A stretch of DNA of 64,000 nt, taken from Verrucomicrobiaceae bacterium E54 (GTDB taxonomy: Bacteria; Verrucomicrobiota; Verrucomicrobiia; Verrucomicrobiales; Akkermansiaceae). Below are positions 19,088 through 28,865 of the stretch, one piece after another. The stretch's first letter is position 1. Each line of letters begins with the position of its first letter. The position numbers and the translations under genes are program-made. The notes under the pieces are model-generated. The model saw only the letters and a program-made list of their open reading frames with translations, searched no databases and had not been told where the DNA came from. The stretch lies in contig JAKZES010000014.1 of the NCBI GenBank assembly GCA_022548915.1, positions 41,780-105,779 on the forward strand, given 5' to 3'.

Positions 19088-21250
19088 TCAGGCCTCCTGC
19101 GGCACGGGGTTGACGGGTTGGTCCTTGCGGCGGCGGGCCCGCGTCAGCAGGCGGTTGGCGAACAGCGCCTCGATCACCAGGAAGGCGAGGCCGGCCATCA
19201 TGAAGACGCGCCACGCGGAGCGGCCGGTGCGGGTCGTGCCGATCGCCGCGGCGAGTTCGGCATCGCCGGTGACGACGTCGAGGCCGAGGCCTTCGAGATT
19301 GGCACGGAGTTCGGCCTCGGGCAGGCAGGCGACCTCCGACTCCCGCGGGTCGACATTCACCGCGATCGGCAGGCCGGCCGCCTGGACGCTGACACGGGCG
19401 GTGTAGTAGCCCGCCTCGGGTGCCTCTTCGAGAAGCGCGACGAACTGCCCGCCGACTTCGCGGACCGGCACGGTGATCGTTTCCCCGGAGGGCGTGTCGA
19501 AGACCGCATCGCTGGCATCGGGCTGTTCGACGTAGGTCAGCGTGAGCGAGTCGCCGACGATTCTCGGGCGCTCGAATTCGCGGCCCGAGAGGTAGGTCAC
19601 GATCTGCTGCATGACCATCGGAAAGACCGGGGTCAGCGCCATGTTGTTCCACGCGGTGTCGGCGGTCGTGGTGAACATGAAGACCTGGCCGCGGCCCAGC
19701 GATTGCTCGAGAAGCACGGGCAGCCCGCTTCCGGCCAGCTGCAGTATGGGAAAGGCCGAGGCGCGGGGGCTGACCTCGAACTGACGAAGGATTCGGGTCT
19801 CGCTGAAGAGGTCTTCCGGCAGCGAGAGCAGCGGCAGGCACACCGTGTGGTCGGGCATCTCCGGATCGAGCGGCTTGCCGGCACCGAGGGCGTCGCTGGT
19901 GTCGACGCGGCTGCCGATTTCACCGGGAAGCAAGGGGTTGGCGCCGCTCGCGGCGAGCTTGTTCCAGGCGGCGGGCTTGACGTTGTCGCCGCCGAACCAG
20001 ACCAGGCCGCTGCCCTTGCGAACGAAGCGCTCGAGCTGGGCGGCCTGCTCCTCGGTGATCTCGGGCACGTCGGCGAAAATGATCACGTCAACCTCTTCGA
20101 GGTTCTCGGCCGGGAGCGACAACCACGGCACCGCGCGCACCACGTAGTCCTCGCCTTGCACGCCGTCGGCCCGCGCCAGCAGCGCGGCCGTCACCACCCG
20201 GCCGGCATCCCCGGTCGAGCCGTCGACGCAGAGCACCGAGACGCGGTCGCGCACCACCGCCACGGTGCGCCGGACGTTGTCCGCGGCCAGGCCGTCGCCG
20301 GTGATCTCGGCGGTGATCCCGGTCGCGCCCGGATTGTGGAAGGGGACGAAAAGGGACACGGTTTCCGACGCGCCGACCGCGATCAGCGGGATGTTCTTGC
20401 GGTCGATCTCGACGCCGTCGACGCGGCATTGCACCTCGATGTTGGAAGCGGCGGCCGGCCCGCAGTTCCGCACGGTGGCCTGGTAGCGGGCGGTGGTCCC
20501 CTTGCGCAGCACCCCCTGAACCAGCTCGAGGCCGGTCACGGCAAGGTTGGCGGCCTCGCCCGGAACCGGAACGACGAAGACCTGCGCCTGTGTGCCGAGG
20601 TCGGCGAGGGCCTTCCGGAGCTGGGCGGAAGGCTGCTTCCAGTCGGTCGCCTGGCCGTCGGTGATCAGGTAGACCTCCTTCTGCGGCGCCTCCATGTCGG
20701 TCACCAGGTCGGCGAGGAATTTCGGCGCGCTGCCGAGTTCGAGGGCGCCGGGTCCGGCATCCAGCTCCTGCAGCGCCTGCTCGAAGCGCTCTTCGTCGTA
20801 GGCCATGTTGCGCAGGATCACCCGATGCTGGTCGCCGAGCATCACCAGGGTGACCGGGTCGCCCGGATGCATCTCGCCGCGGATCACCTCGACGCGCTTC
20901 AGCGCCTCGTCGAAGCGGCTGGTGCCGGCACCCGCCTCGCCCATGCTGAAGGACGAGTCGATGGCGATGACCACGCCGGCCCGCCGCTCGCCCGGCAGCC
21001 ACGAGGCATCACCGGTCCATGCCGGCCGGGAAAGTGCCAGCACGAGCAGCAGCAGTGCCACGCAGCGCAGGATGAGCAGCAGCAGGTCGCGCAGGCGGAT
21101 CTGGCGCGAGCGGACCCGGACGTTGCGGTTGAGGAACTGCATCGCCGCCCAGTCGGTCCGCTTGACCTTCTGGCGGTTGAGCAGGTGGGCGAGGATCGGC
21201 AGGGCGATCCCGAGTCCGGCGAGCAGCAGCCATGGATTGAGGAAGCTCAT
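19088..21250 (-). CDS. BatA/VWA-domain membrane protein
   Basis: A 720-residue protein whose N-terminus (MSFLNPWLLLAGLGIALPIL...HLLNRQK) is the classic BatA/aerotolerance N-terminal domain with two membrane helices (7-24, 57-77). A VWA domain follows with VVIAIDSSFSMG (MIDAS DxSxS) and YLITDGQATDW. The middle is beta-rich (CARDB-like), then a Rossmann-like GAT fold, and a C-terminal helix near 685-705. It starts by ATGA overlap with the end of the DUF58 gene. In the family such proteins work with MoxR ATPases in assembling or regulating envelope complexes; the client here is unknown. Confidence 0.88.
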   Translation of the reverse strand: MSFLNPWLLLAGLGIALPILAHLLNRQKVKRTDWAAMQFLNRNVRVRSRQIRLRDLLLLILRCVALLLLVLALSRPAWTGDASWLPGERRAGVVIAIDSSFSMGEAGAGTSRFDEALKRVEVIRGEMHPGDPVTLVMLGDQHRVILRNMAYDEERFEQALQELDAGPGALELGSAPKFLADLVTDMEAPQKEVYLITDGQATDWKQPSAQLRKALADLGTQAQVFVVPVPGEAANLAVTGLELVQGVLRKGTTARYQATVRNCGPAAASNIEVQCRVDGVEIDRKNIPLIAVGASETVSLFVPFHNPGATGITAEITGDGLAADNVRRTVAVVRDRVSVLCVDGSTGDAGRVVTAALLARADGVQGEDYVVRAVPWLSLPAENLEEVDVIIFADVPEITEEQAAQLERFVRKGSGLVWFGGDNVKPAAWNKLAASGANPLLPGEIGSRVDTSDALGAGKPLDPEMPDHTVCLPLLSLPEDLFSETRILRQFEVSPRASAFPILQLAGSGLPVLLEQSLGRGQVFMFTTTADTAWNNMALTPVFPMVMQQIVTYLSGREFERPRIVGDSLTLTYVEQPDASDAVFDTPSGETITVPVREVGGQFVALLEEAPEAGYYTARVSVQAAGLPIAVNVDPRESEVACLPEAELRANLEGLGLDVVTGDAELAAAIGTTRTGRSAWRVFMMAGLAFLVIEALFANRLLTRARRRKDQPVNPVPQEA

Positions 21251-22176
21251 GGTCGTGCGGCTCCGGCGGATCCTCCGTTCATGGTTTCCTGCCTTTCGTG
21301 GAAGAATTCACTCAGGAAGGCATCGAGTGGGCGCGAGGTGTCCACCAGGGCGTAGTCGATGTGGCTGGCAATGCAGCCGGCCTTCAGCGCCTCGCAGTGT
21401 TCCTCGAACCGACCGAGGTAATCCTCCCGGATGCGGTCGGGTTGGGTGGTCACGGGTTCCTCCTGCTCGAGCCCGTCGAAGCGCCAGAGGCCGTCGAACG
21501 GGAACTGGATCTCGTAGGGATCAAGCGTGTGGAGGACGAGGACGTTGTGGCCGTCGTGGCGAAGGTGGTCGAGGCCGCCCAGCACGTCGTCGACGCCGGT
21601 GAGCAGGTCGGAAATGACGATCACGAACGAGCGGCGCTTCACCATCACGGCGATGTCGTGAAGTTGTTTGGCGAGCGTGGTGCGCGGCACCGACTTCGTT
21701 TCCCGCAGCAGGCGGTCGATCTGCAGCAGGATGCCCATGGTCGACCGCGGCGGGAGATAGGCCCGGACCTCGGAGTCGAAGACCGACAGGCCCACCGAGT
21801 CGCGTTGCTTGAGGACGATGTAGGCGAGGCCTGCCGCCAGGAACTTGGCATACTCGAGTTTGCTGACCTTGCCCGAGGCGTAGGTCATCGAGGCGCTGGC
21901 GTCGATGAGCAGGTGGCAGTCGAAGTTGGTCTCCGCCTCGTAGAGCTTGGTGTAGTAGCGCTCGGTGCGGCCGAACACGCGCCAGTCGATGTCCCGGATC
22001 GGATCGCCCGGGGTGTACTGGCGGTGGTGGGCGAACTCGGTGCTGAACCCCTTGAGCGGACTGCGGTGACTGCCGACGCGCAGTCCTTCCACCAACTCGC
22101 GGGCGATCAACTCGAGGTCCCCGAGGCGCTGGAGGGTCTCGGGGTCGAGGTAGTAGGTTTCGGGAAGATGCTCCAC
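21247..22176 (-). CDS. DUF58 domain protein
   Basis: A 309-residue soluble protein. RDIDWRVFGRTERYYTKLYE (61-80) is the DUF58 signature, followed by a VWA-like segment LLIDASASMTY with a complete DxSxS metal site (D92, S94, S96). No membrane helices are predicted by eye. DUF58 proteins are regular partners of MoxR ATPases and BatA proteins. Start ATG at 22176; the gene overlaps the BatA gene by four bases. It is separated from moxR by 97 bp that hold a short repeat. Confidence 0.92.
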   Translation of the reverse strand: MEHLPETYYLDPETLQRLGDLELIARELVEGLRVGSHRSPLKGFSTEFAHHRQYTPGDPIRDIDWRVFGRTERYYTKLYEAETNFDCHLLIDASASMTYASGKVSKLEYAKFLAAGLAYIVLKQRDSVGLSVFDSEVRAYLPPRSTMGILLQIDRLLRETKSVPRTTLAKQLHDIAVMVKRRSFVIVISDLLTGVDDVLGGLDHLRHDGHNVLVLHTLDPYEIQFPFDGLWRFDGLEQEEPVTTQPDRIREDYLGRFEEHCEALKAGCIASHIDYALVDTSRPLDAFLSEFFHERQETMNGGSAGAARP

Positions 22177-22273
22177 GTTCGAGTGAAGAGTTCAGAATTG
22201 AGAGTTCAGAAAACCGGAACGGAACGCACGACACTGTCGCGCACCGCCTGTCTGGAACGACACGAACGCCCGG

Positions 22274-23296
<1,023 letters not shown>

Positions 23297-23332
23297 TGAT
23301 TCGGGCTCTACTCGAAGCCCTTCATGCCCCTT

Positions 23333-24208
23333 TCAAGCAATTTTGGGAGGTGGGGAAAGCAGGGCTTGGAGCGCGTCGATCAGCCGTTGGCGTAGCGGGG
23401 CGGCCTTTTCGGCCAGGGCCTGCTGCTGGCGGACGTAGTCGGCGCGACCGGCTTCGGTCTCGATGGGAACGGGATCGAGGCCGTAGGCCGAGAGATCGTA
23501 GGGGCTGGCACGCATGTCGAGTTCGCGCAGTTCCAAGGCCAGTTCGAAGGTCTCGAAAAGCAGCTCGGAGCCGACCCACGGCATGGCCTTGCCGGTCCAC
23601 TTGTAGAGATCCATGTTGGCATGAAGGCAGCCGGGTTGCTCGAGCGATTGGCGCAGGTCGAGGGTGGGCTGGAGCCGGTTCAGGGGGCGCGCGTCGGCAT
23701 GGAAGAAGCGGAAGGCGTCGAAGTGGCTGCAGCAGATCGGGCGGGACTCGACCAGGGCGTCGATCTCGGCCTGCGGAAGTCGCAGCGGGCAGGACTCGCG
23801 ATGGCGGATATCCGTGCCGGTGTAAACCATCGCCCATTCGTGGAGGCCATGGCACGAAAAGTTCGGAGCGCGGCCGCGGGTGGCGACGAGCAGATCGAGG
23901 ATCCACCGCAGACGCTCGCGGGCTTTTGCAGGCGGCCCGGTTTCCGGAAGGAAGGTGCCCCGATCGTCGCTCAGGTAGGGCGGGTGACTCAACCAGTCCG
24001 GCAGATCGGCAGCATTCTCGAGGACGATCCCGGCACCGGGATGCCACTGCTCGAGCTTGGTCGGGGAGATGAAATAGTAGGTGAAGAGAAAGTCCTCGAC
24101 CGGGTGGGACCTGCCGGCCGCCTTCCGGTTCCGGGTCGATGTGGTCTTCCGGCGGACCTGCTCACGGTGCCGCCCGACGTGCCTCCGCCACTGCTCGGCG
24201 GACAGCAT
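23333..24208 (-). CDS. Conserved protein of the family often labelled 3-methyladenine DNA glycosylase
   Basis: A 291-residue protein from the ATG at 24208. Characteristic conserved blocks are present: HPVEDFLFTYYFISPTKLEQ, HEWAMVY, CSHFDAFRFF, EQPGCLHANMDLYKW and DMRASPYDLSAYG. The family is widespread in actinobacteria and PVC bacteria, usually annotated 3-methyladenine DNA glycosylase although the sequence does not resemble AlkA or Tag, so that function should be treated with caution. The track of in-frame codons runs to 24493, but conservation begins at the chosen start (MLSAEQWRRH). Confidence 0.8.
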   Translation of the reverse strand: MLSAEQWRRHVGRHREQVRRKTTSTRNRKAAGRSHPVEDFLFTYYFISPTKLEQWHPGAGIVLENAADLPDWLSHPPYLSDDRGTFLPETGPPAKARERLRWILDLLVATRGRAPNFSCHGLHEWAMVYTGTDIRHRESCPLRLPQAEIDALVESRPICCSHFDAFRFFHADARPLNRLQPTLDLRQSLEQPGCLHANMDLYKWTGKAMPWVGSELLFETFELALELRELDMRASPYDLSAYGLDPVPIETEAGRADYVRQQQALAEKAAPLRQRLIDALQALLSPPPKIA

Positions 24209-24411
24209 GGCCACGGGAATGGGCTCGGTTGCCGACACGGCGGAAGTCTCGGTTGGAGGGCGCGGTCCCGCAATCCGGAACTCGCCACCGCCGCTCTGCG
24301 CCAGTGGTCTGCCGGGAGATCCCGACCCGGGGAAATTGGTACGGGGCCGGCCGTTCCGTGAGGTGCGTGATTTGCCTTGGTTTGGCCGGAGGATTGCTGT
24401 GGCTTCTCGCC

Positions 24412-25524
24412 ATGCCTCACTCACGCCTCCGCTCCGTCGTCGCGATTTGCTCCACGCTCTGCGGTCTCGTTCTCGGCGCCGGGGCGGCCACACCGGCCTA
24501 CGACGATGCCGCCTGTTTCCTCGCGGGGATCCAACCCGCGGACTCCGAACCGCCGGCGTGGTCGCAATCGGAAGCGTGGAAGACGCATCAGCAACTGATG
24601 GGCAAACGCTGGGAGGCGTACGAGGACAACACCCTGAAGAAGATCGAGGCGTGGGCGGGAAAGCAAGTGACGCCCCACACCAGGCAAGGCGGAGTGGTTC
24701 GCTACATTTTCAGCGGTCCCGACATCCTGCATGCCCTCCGGATGTTTCCCGATGCCGGGACCTTCATCCTCTGCGGGCTGGAGCCGGTCGGCGAGGCCCC
24801 CACCGCTGAGAGCTTGACCGCCCCGAATGCCGCGGCGGGGCTTCGCGAGATCCGCTCGGCGCTGGGTGAGATCCTCCAGTTCAGCTTTTTCAGGACCAAT
24901 GACATGAAGGACGACCTGCGGCAGGAGATCTTTCCCGGAACCATTCCGGTGATGCTGTTGTTCCTCGCGGCTTCGGGCGAGGAGGTCTTGGATCTCGAGT
25001 ACCTCGAGCTGAAACCCGACGGGACGGTCCGGCCCGTCCGCCAGGCCGGTCCGGAGGTGGACGGGGTGAGGATCGACTTCGCCGACCGCTCCCAACCGGT
25101 CGCCAAGCGCTCCCTGTTCTATTTCTCGACCAACGTGGCCGACTTCGAGATCGGGAAGACCGGATTCCTCAAATTCCTGGAGGCGCGGCCGGCGGGAGCG
25201 GCCTATGCCAAGGCCGCCTCCTACCTGATGCACAAGGAATACTTCTCGGTGATCCGCGGGCACTTGTTGTCGCACAGCGAGGTGGTCATCCAGGATGACT
25301 CCGGCATTCCCTACGGCTTCTTTGCTGCGGATGACTGGGAGATCACGCGGTTCGGAACTTATGACGGGCCGATCAAGCTGTTTTCCGAGTGGCGCCAGGA
25401 AACCCTCCGGAACGCTTACCGGGCCGGGTCGCAGCCGCTGGATTTCGGAACCGGCTACAAGTGGCGCGAGGGACAATCGAACCTGATGCGGATGGTTCGG
25501 CGCGGTGGGGTTGTGCAGCAGTAG
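24412..25524 (+). CDS. Exported conserved hypothetical protein
   Basis: A 370-residue protein from the ATG at 24412, with a signal peptide ending near AAT (MPHSRLRSVVAICSTLCGLVLGAGA). No catalytic motif is recognised; the sequence is a mixed alpha/beta globular protein with PDILHALRMFPDAGTFILCGLEPVG and FFAADDWEITRFGTYDGPIKLF. The frame is open further upstream to 24139, but that part overlaps the divergent gene and its promoter region, so it was dropped. An in-frame TTG just upstream, after an AGG-rich stretch, is a possible start. Confidence 0.7.
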   Translation: MPHSRLRSVVAICSTLCGLVLGAGAATPAYDDAACFLAGIQPADSEPPAWSQSEAWKTHQQLMGKRWEAYEDNTLKKIEAWAGKQVTPHTRQGGVVRYIFSGPDILHALRMFPDAGTFILCGLEPVGEAPTAESLTAPNAAAGLREIRSALGEILQFSFFRTNDMKDDLRQEIFPGTIPVMLLFLAASGEEVLDLEYLELKPDGTVRPVRQAGPEVDGVRIDFADRSQPVAKRSLFYFSTNVADFEIGKTGFLKFLEARPAGAAYAKAASYLMHKEYFSVIRGHLLSHSEVVIQDDSGIPYGFFAADDWEITRFGTYDGPIKLFSEWRQETLRNAYRAGSQPLDFGTGYKWREGQSNLMRMVRRGGVVQQ

Positions 25525-25549
25525 ACCGTTCGAAGCCCGCGAACCGGAG

Positions 25550-26434
25550 CTATACTCTGGAAGCTTCCGGATTGGCGTGGAAGCGGTCGAGGTAGTCGTC
25601 GAGCGACATCATCGGCGGGCGCTCGCGCTCGGAATCCGGGCCGCCGGGCAGGCGGGCGAAGAAGGCATCGAGAATCTGGCCCGACATCCGGCCGAGGTCC
25701 GCCAGCGAGCGGTTGCGGTGGATCCGTTCGTCGAGGTCGGTCTGGCCGATGGCCTGGGCACCGACCAGGCGGGCGACGTCGATCAGGTGCGAGGTTTCCA
25801 CCCCGTAGTCGGTCGGGAATGGGATGCGCTCGAGCACCCGTCGCCGGGCCGCATACTCGCCCGAGAGCGGCTGGTGGAGCCGGGCGAGCTCGGGAAAGAA
25901 CCGCTTGAGCAGGGGGCGGACGAGGATCTCGGTCACTCGCCCGCCACCGCGCGGATCCACGCCCTCGCTGGCGAGCAGGGGGCGTTCGTAGAAGCCCTTC
26001 ACGTAGTCAAGCGCGGGATCGATCAGCAGCGGCCCGATCGTCCCGAGCACGAATCGGGGATCGATGTTGCCGATGTCGCCATCGAGGAAGCAGAGGATGT
26101 CGCCGCGACATTCGTAAACGGCCTTCCACAGGTTCTCGCCCTTGCCGCAGCGCTCCCCGTGGTTGGGGAGGATGTCGGAGGCGAGCTGGACGGTGGCCCC
26201 CGACTCGGCGGCCAGTTCGCGGGTTCGGTCGGTCGATCCGGAGTCGATCACCACCAGTTCATCGAGAACCGGAAATCTCGTGATCAGCGTTTCCCGCAGG
26301 CAGGAAACGATCCGCGCAATGGTGCCCTCTTCGTTGAGGGTCGGAATGCAGACGCTGAGGGCGATTCCCTGGCGTTGCTTTTCAGCGAGCAGCGTGGCGG
26401 GGTCGGCGAACTCGGTGTGGTGGAAGGTTTTCAC
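25550..26434 (-). CDS. gpgS: Glucosyl-3-phosphoglycerate synthase
   Basis: A 294-residue GT-A glycosyltransferase of the GT81 type. Seen: SVCIPTLNEEGTI nucleotide-binding start, VVIDSGSTDRT, GERCGKGENLW and FLDGDIGNIDPRF with the metal-binding DGD. These match GpgS, which transfers glucose from NDP-glucose to 3-phosphoglycerate in making the compatible solute glucosylglycerate. No phosphatase (gpgP) lies adjacent. It starts 2 bp after the crcB stop, so the two are one unit. Confidence 0.9.
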   Translation of the reverse strand: MKTFHHTEFADPATLLAEKQRQGIALSVCIPTLNEEGTIARIVSCLRETLITRFPVLDELVVIDSGSTDRTRELAAESGATVQLASDILPNHGERCGKGENLWKAVYECRGDILCFLDGDIGNIDPRFVLGTIGPLLIDPALDYVKGFYERPLLASEGVDPRGGGRVTEILVRPLLKRFFPELARLHQPLSGEYAARRRVLERIPFPTDYGVETSHLIDVARLVGAQAIGQTDLDERIHRNRSLADLGRMSGQILDAFFARLPGGPDSERERPPMMSLDDYLDRFHANPEASRV

Positions 26435-26435
26435 C

Positions 26436-26825
26436 TCAGGAAACGATGGAATGGCCGGCGCGGAATCCGATGAACACCAGCACCACGCCGCCGATCGTCG
26501 AGATCAGCACGTTGGTCAGGGCAAGCCCGCCGAAGCCCTCGTGGAGCAGTTCCCGGGTGTCGTTGCCGAAGGTGGAGAAGGTGGTGAAGCCGCCGAGGAA
26601 GCCGGTGACCACCAGTGGGAAGACCCACGCCGGAGCCGTGCGGGTGGCGAAGGCGCCGAAGGCCAGGCCGACGGCGAAGCAGCCCAGCAGGTTGCAGGTG
26701 CCGATGCCCCAGGGAAAGCGGTGGAGCGCGGTCTTTTCGGCCAGCGTCTGGACCGAGCCCGAGAGCAGCCAGCGGCACAGCGCCCCGAGTCCGCCGCCGA
26801 GGAAAATCAGAAGGCCGGATGTCAT
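26436..26825 (-). CDS. crcB: Fluoride efflux channel CrcB/FluC
   Basis: A 129-residue four-helix membrane protein with the family motifs GGGLGALCRW, WGIGTCNLLGCF (the conserved Asn) and GFLGGFTTFSTFG (the phenylalanine-box and sodium-site region). It is complete. CrcB dimers export fluoride from the cytoplasm. A GC-rich hairpin (GCGGCG/CGCCGC) immediately precedes the ATG, but a convincing fluoride riboswitch was not recognised upstream. Confidence 0.94.
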   Translation of the reverse strand: MTSGLLIFLGGGLGALCRWLLSGSVQTLAEKTALHRFPWGIGTCNLLGCFAVGLAFGAFATRTAPAWVFPLVVTGFLGGFTTFSTFGNDTRELLHEGFGGLALTNVLISTIGGVVLVFIGFRAGHSIVS

Positions 26826-26847
26826 GCGGCGCAGCCTATCGCCGCGA

Positions 26848-26914
26848 AGTTCCCAGTGAGAAGTTCCAAGTTCCAGGAGCAGGGAGCGGGGAGCGGGGAG
26901 CGGGGAGCTTGAGG
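26848..26914. repeat. Low-complexity intergenic repeat
   Basis: Contains cccagtgagaagttccaagt followed by four tandem copies of gagcgggga-type 8-mers. The 20-base first phrase recurs exactly at 42931 in another intergenic gap, so this is a dispersed element rather than chance. Confidence 0.75.
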
Positions 26915-26983
26915 TCCTGCCATTTCCGAGCGCCTCGGTGCGTTGCTCGACAAACGCCGCCGGGCTCCGGCGTATCTTGAATC

Positions 26984-27220
26984 GTGATCAACGTCTCACC
27001 CGACGCCGCAGCCGGAGACCTGCCGGATGGAGAGCTGCTGGCGCTCAAGCGCCTTCTGGATGACCTCATCAACCGGACGGAAGCCATCGAGTGGAAGCTC
27101 GAGATGACCGCGCCCGAGGCGGAAGAAGCCGGACGGTTGCGGGACGAGAAGGAGCGGCTCTCGCGGGAGGCTCTGGAGGTGATGCGGCGAATCGACGAGA
27201 TCGAGGATCCGGAGGACTGA
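26984..27220 (+). CDS. Small coiled-coil hypothetical protein
   Basis: A 78-residue protein with a GTG start at 26984. It is nearly all charged amphipathic helix (ELLALKRLLDDLINRTEAIE... RLRDEKERLSREALEVMRRI) and acidic at the C-terminus. Heptad-like spacing suggests a short coiled coil. No known family recognised. Codon use fits the local high-GC genes. It is the last core-type gene before the accessory island. Confidence 0.6.
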   Translation: MINVSPDAAAGDLPDGELLALKRLLDDLINRTEAIEWKLEMTAPEAEEAGRLRDEKERLSREALEVMRRIDEIEDPED

Positions 27221-27251
27221 CCGCCGGCGCCATGGAGTGGGTCGCGAGAAC

Positions 27252-27443
27252 CGGATCGCGGACGAATTGGAGTCGGACGGTTTGATCGTGGCCGCTGTCA
27301 CGGCATGAGAGATGCGGTTGAAGGAACGATGCAGGCTGATCGAGCCGAGCACTCCGGTGGAGGAGTGGGAGGGCTTGTTGGGCCGGCATCCGGGTTTGCG
27401 TTGGGTGCCGACAAGCGCCGCGCTTCGTGCTGCGGTTCTCTCG
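27252..27443 (+). pseudogene. PIN-domain (VapC-like) toxin remnant
   Basis: The plus frame from 27252 reads RIADELESDGLIVAAVTA, stop, EMRLKER...VEEWEGLLGRHPGLRWVP. PIN toxins have VTAWE(I/M) at this point, so the TGA at 27306 probably replaced a TGG tryptophan. The N-terminus with the first PIN acidic residues is missing. The family call rests on pattern only. The downstream part merges into a segment unrelated to PIN proteins. Confidence 0.5.
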
Positions 27444-27515
27444 GATGTCAGCATGTCGGCGTTTGGCCTCGCTCCGCTCACGCCATGCGAGCTTGGCTTC
27501 GCCCAGGGAACAGGT

Positions 27516-27569
27516 CTCTCGGGCCAGCTCGATGGTCCGCTCATCGGCGCTGAGGGTGATGTTTTTCAC
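27516..27569 (-). pseudogene. RHH antitoxin N-terminal remnant
   Basis: From a GTG at 27569 the minus strand reads MKNITLSADERTIELARE, the typical start of CopG/RHH-type antitoxins (beta strand then helix). Homology stops abruptly at about 27516, where the frame continues into a segment reading CSLGEAKLAWRERSEAK that does not belong to the family. The gene is thus truncated by insertion or recombination. Confidence 0.5.
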
Positions 27570-27734
27570 CGCACGAACGTAGTGCGCACTGCTTCCTTGT
27601 CCAAGTTAGGAGGAGGGCAGGAGGTGGGGCGGTGGTGGGAGTCTATACGGCGGAGGCCCATCCTCCCGGAGAAATTTCCGCCCGATCCAGAAACCTCGCT
27701 TGGCAACGGCGAGAATTTGGGTTCTGACCTTCGC

Positions 27735-28865
27735 GTGATCTACCTCGACCACAACGCGACAACCCCCGTGCTCCCCAAAGTGGTGGACGCGATGCTGCCG
27801 TGGTTGCGCGAGAACTGGGGGAATCCTTCGAGCATCTATGGCCTTGGCCGCCTCTCCCGGCGGGCTGTCGAGGAAGCGCGGGCAAAGGTGGCGGCGCTCG
27901 TGGGCGCGCTTCCCGAGCAGGTGGTGTTCACCAGTGGAGCGACCGAAGGAAACAACTCCACCCTTCACTCGGCGGTGTTCCGTGATCCAAGCAAGCGGCA
28001 CGTGGTAACCTCAGCGGTCGAGCACTCGGCGGTCCTGGCCTATTGTGACTATCTGGAGCAGACGCACGGCATCGAAGTCACTCGCCTCCACGTCGATTCT
28101 GGAGGCGGCCTCGATCTGGAATCCTTGCGTCGCTCAATCCGGCCCGACACGACGCTTGTTTCGCTGATGTGGGCGAACAACGAAACCGGAGTGATTTGGC
28201 CGATTCGCGAGTTGGCTGCTATCGCTGCGGACGCAGGTGTCCCGGTCCATACCGATGCCGTTCAGGCGGTTGCCAAGATCCCGGTGTCATTTGAAGACGC
28301 TCCAATCGACTTTCTGACACTCAGCGGGCACAAGTTCGGAGCCCCCAAGGGAGTCGGGGCTTTAGTCGTCAGAGAACCCGAAAAGTTCGTTCCGCTGATT
28401 CACGGAGGCAAGCAGGAGCACTCGCTACGAGGAGGGACGGAGAATGTCTCGCAAATCGTTGGCTTGGGTGCTGCCGCCGAGCTTGTCAGCTCCGCTGGTC
28501 TAGATCCATGGGCGAGAATCGCCGCTGAGCGTGACCAATTCGAGCGGCAAGTCCTCGCGAGCTTCGCAGGTGCCGACATCAACGGCTGCGCGAGCAGTCG
28601 CCTGCCAAACACCTCGAACGTGTTCCTTCCCGGAATGGATGGGGACGCGCTGGTAACCTTCTTGGATCAACAAGGCATCTGCGTTTCTTCTGGCGCTGCA
28701 TGCCTGGAGAGCGCAATCACCCCGTCCCATGTGCTTCTCGCCATTAGCGGTTCCCACGACCTGGCCAACGAGTCGATTCGGGTGAGTCTGGGGCAGGAAT
28801 CGACCGAAGACGATCTTCGCCAGTTGATCGCCGCGCTTGAGACGTTCGCAGAACTGAATTCCTAG
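27735..28865 (+). CDS. Cysteine desulfurase (SspA/DndA-like)
   Basis: A 376-residue PLP enzyme from a GTG at 27735, where homology to NifS/IscS begins (MIYLDHNATTPV). It has H97, N150, D174 and Q177 as cofactor contacts, the Schiff-base lysine in SGHKFGAPKG (K200), and the catalytic cysteine in SSGAACLESAITPSHVL (C323). It is complete. In phosphorothioation systems a dedicated desulfurase of this type supplies persulfide sulfur to the PAPS-reductase-like enzyme. It is convergent with the rest of the island and its stop overlaps that of the GHKL gene on the palindrome CTAG. An upstream in-frame extension to 27312 covers toxin debris and was rejected. Confidence 0.88.
   Translation: MIYLDHNATTPVLPKVVDAMLPWLRENWGNPSSIYGLGRLSRRAVEEARAKVAALVGALPEQVVFTSGATEGNNSTLHSAVFRDPSKRHVVTSAVEHSAVLAYCDYLEQTHGIEVTRLHVDSGGGLDLESLRRSIRPDTTLVSLMWANNETGVIWPIRELAAIAADAGVPVHTDAVQAVAKIPVSFEDAPIDFLTLSGHKFGAPKGVGALVVREPEKFVPLIHGGKQEHSLRGGTENVSQIVGLGAAAELVSSAGLDPWARIAAERDQFERQVLASFAGADINGCASSRLPNTSNVFLPGMDGDALVTFLDQQGICVSSGAACLESAITPSHVLLAISGSHDLANESIRVSLGQESTEDDLRQLIAALETFAELNS

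Larger units (their letters stand above)
27221..27734. other. 514 bp gap holding broken toxin-antitoxin fragments
   Basis: No intact gene is seen. The left part translates on the plus strand as a PIN-toxin-like fragment broken by a stop, the middle carries a foreign-looking segment (about 27440-27515), and the right part is the first 18 codons of a CopG/RHH-like antitoxin on the minus strand. The desulfurase gene follows at 27735. Confidence 0.55.

Noticed and set aside
18989..21355. Long plus-strand frame of 788 codons
   Set aside because: Antisense to the BatA gene, which has clear VWA motifs and operon overlap; the plus translation is His/Gly/Arg-rich without domains.
26826..26983. Fluoride riboswitch upstream of crcB
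   Set aside because: Only a GC hairpin by the start codon is seen; the conserved pseudoknot blocks of the riboswitch could not be matched.
27312..27734. Longer N-terminus of the cysteine desulfurase
   Set aside because: The extra codons cover PIN-toxin debris and antitoxin sequence on the other strand; homology starts at the GTG at 27735.
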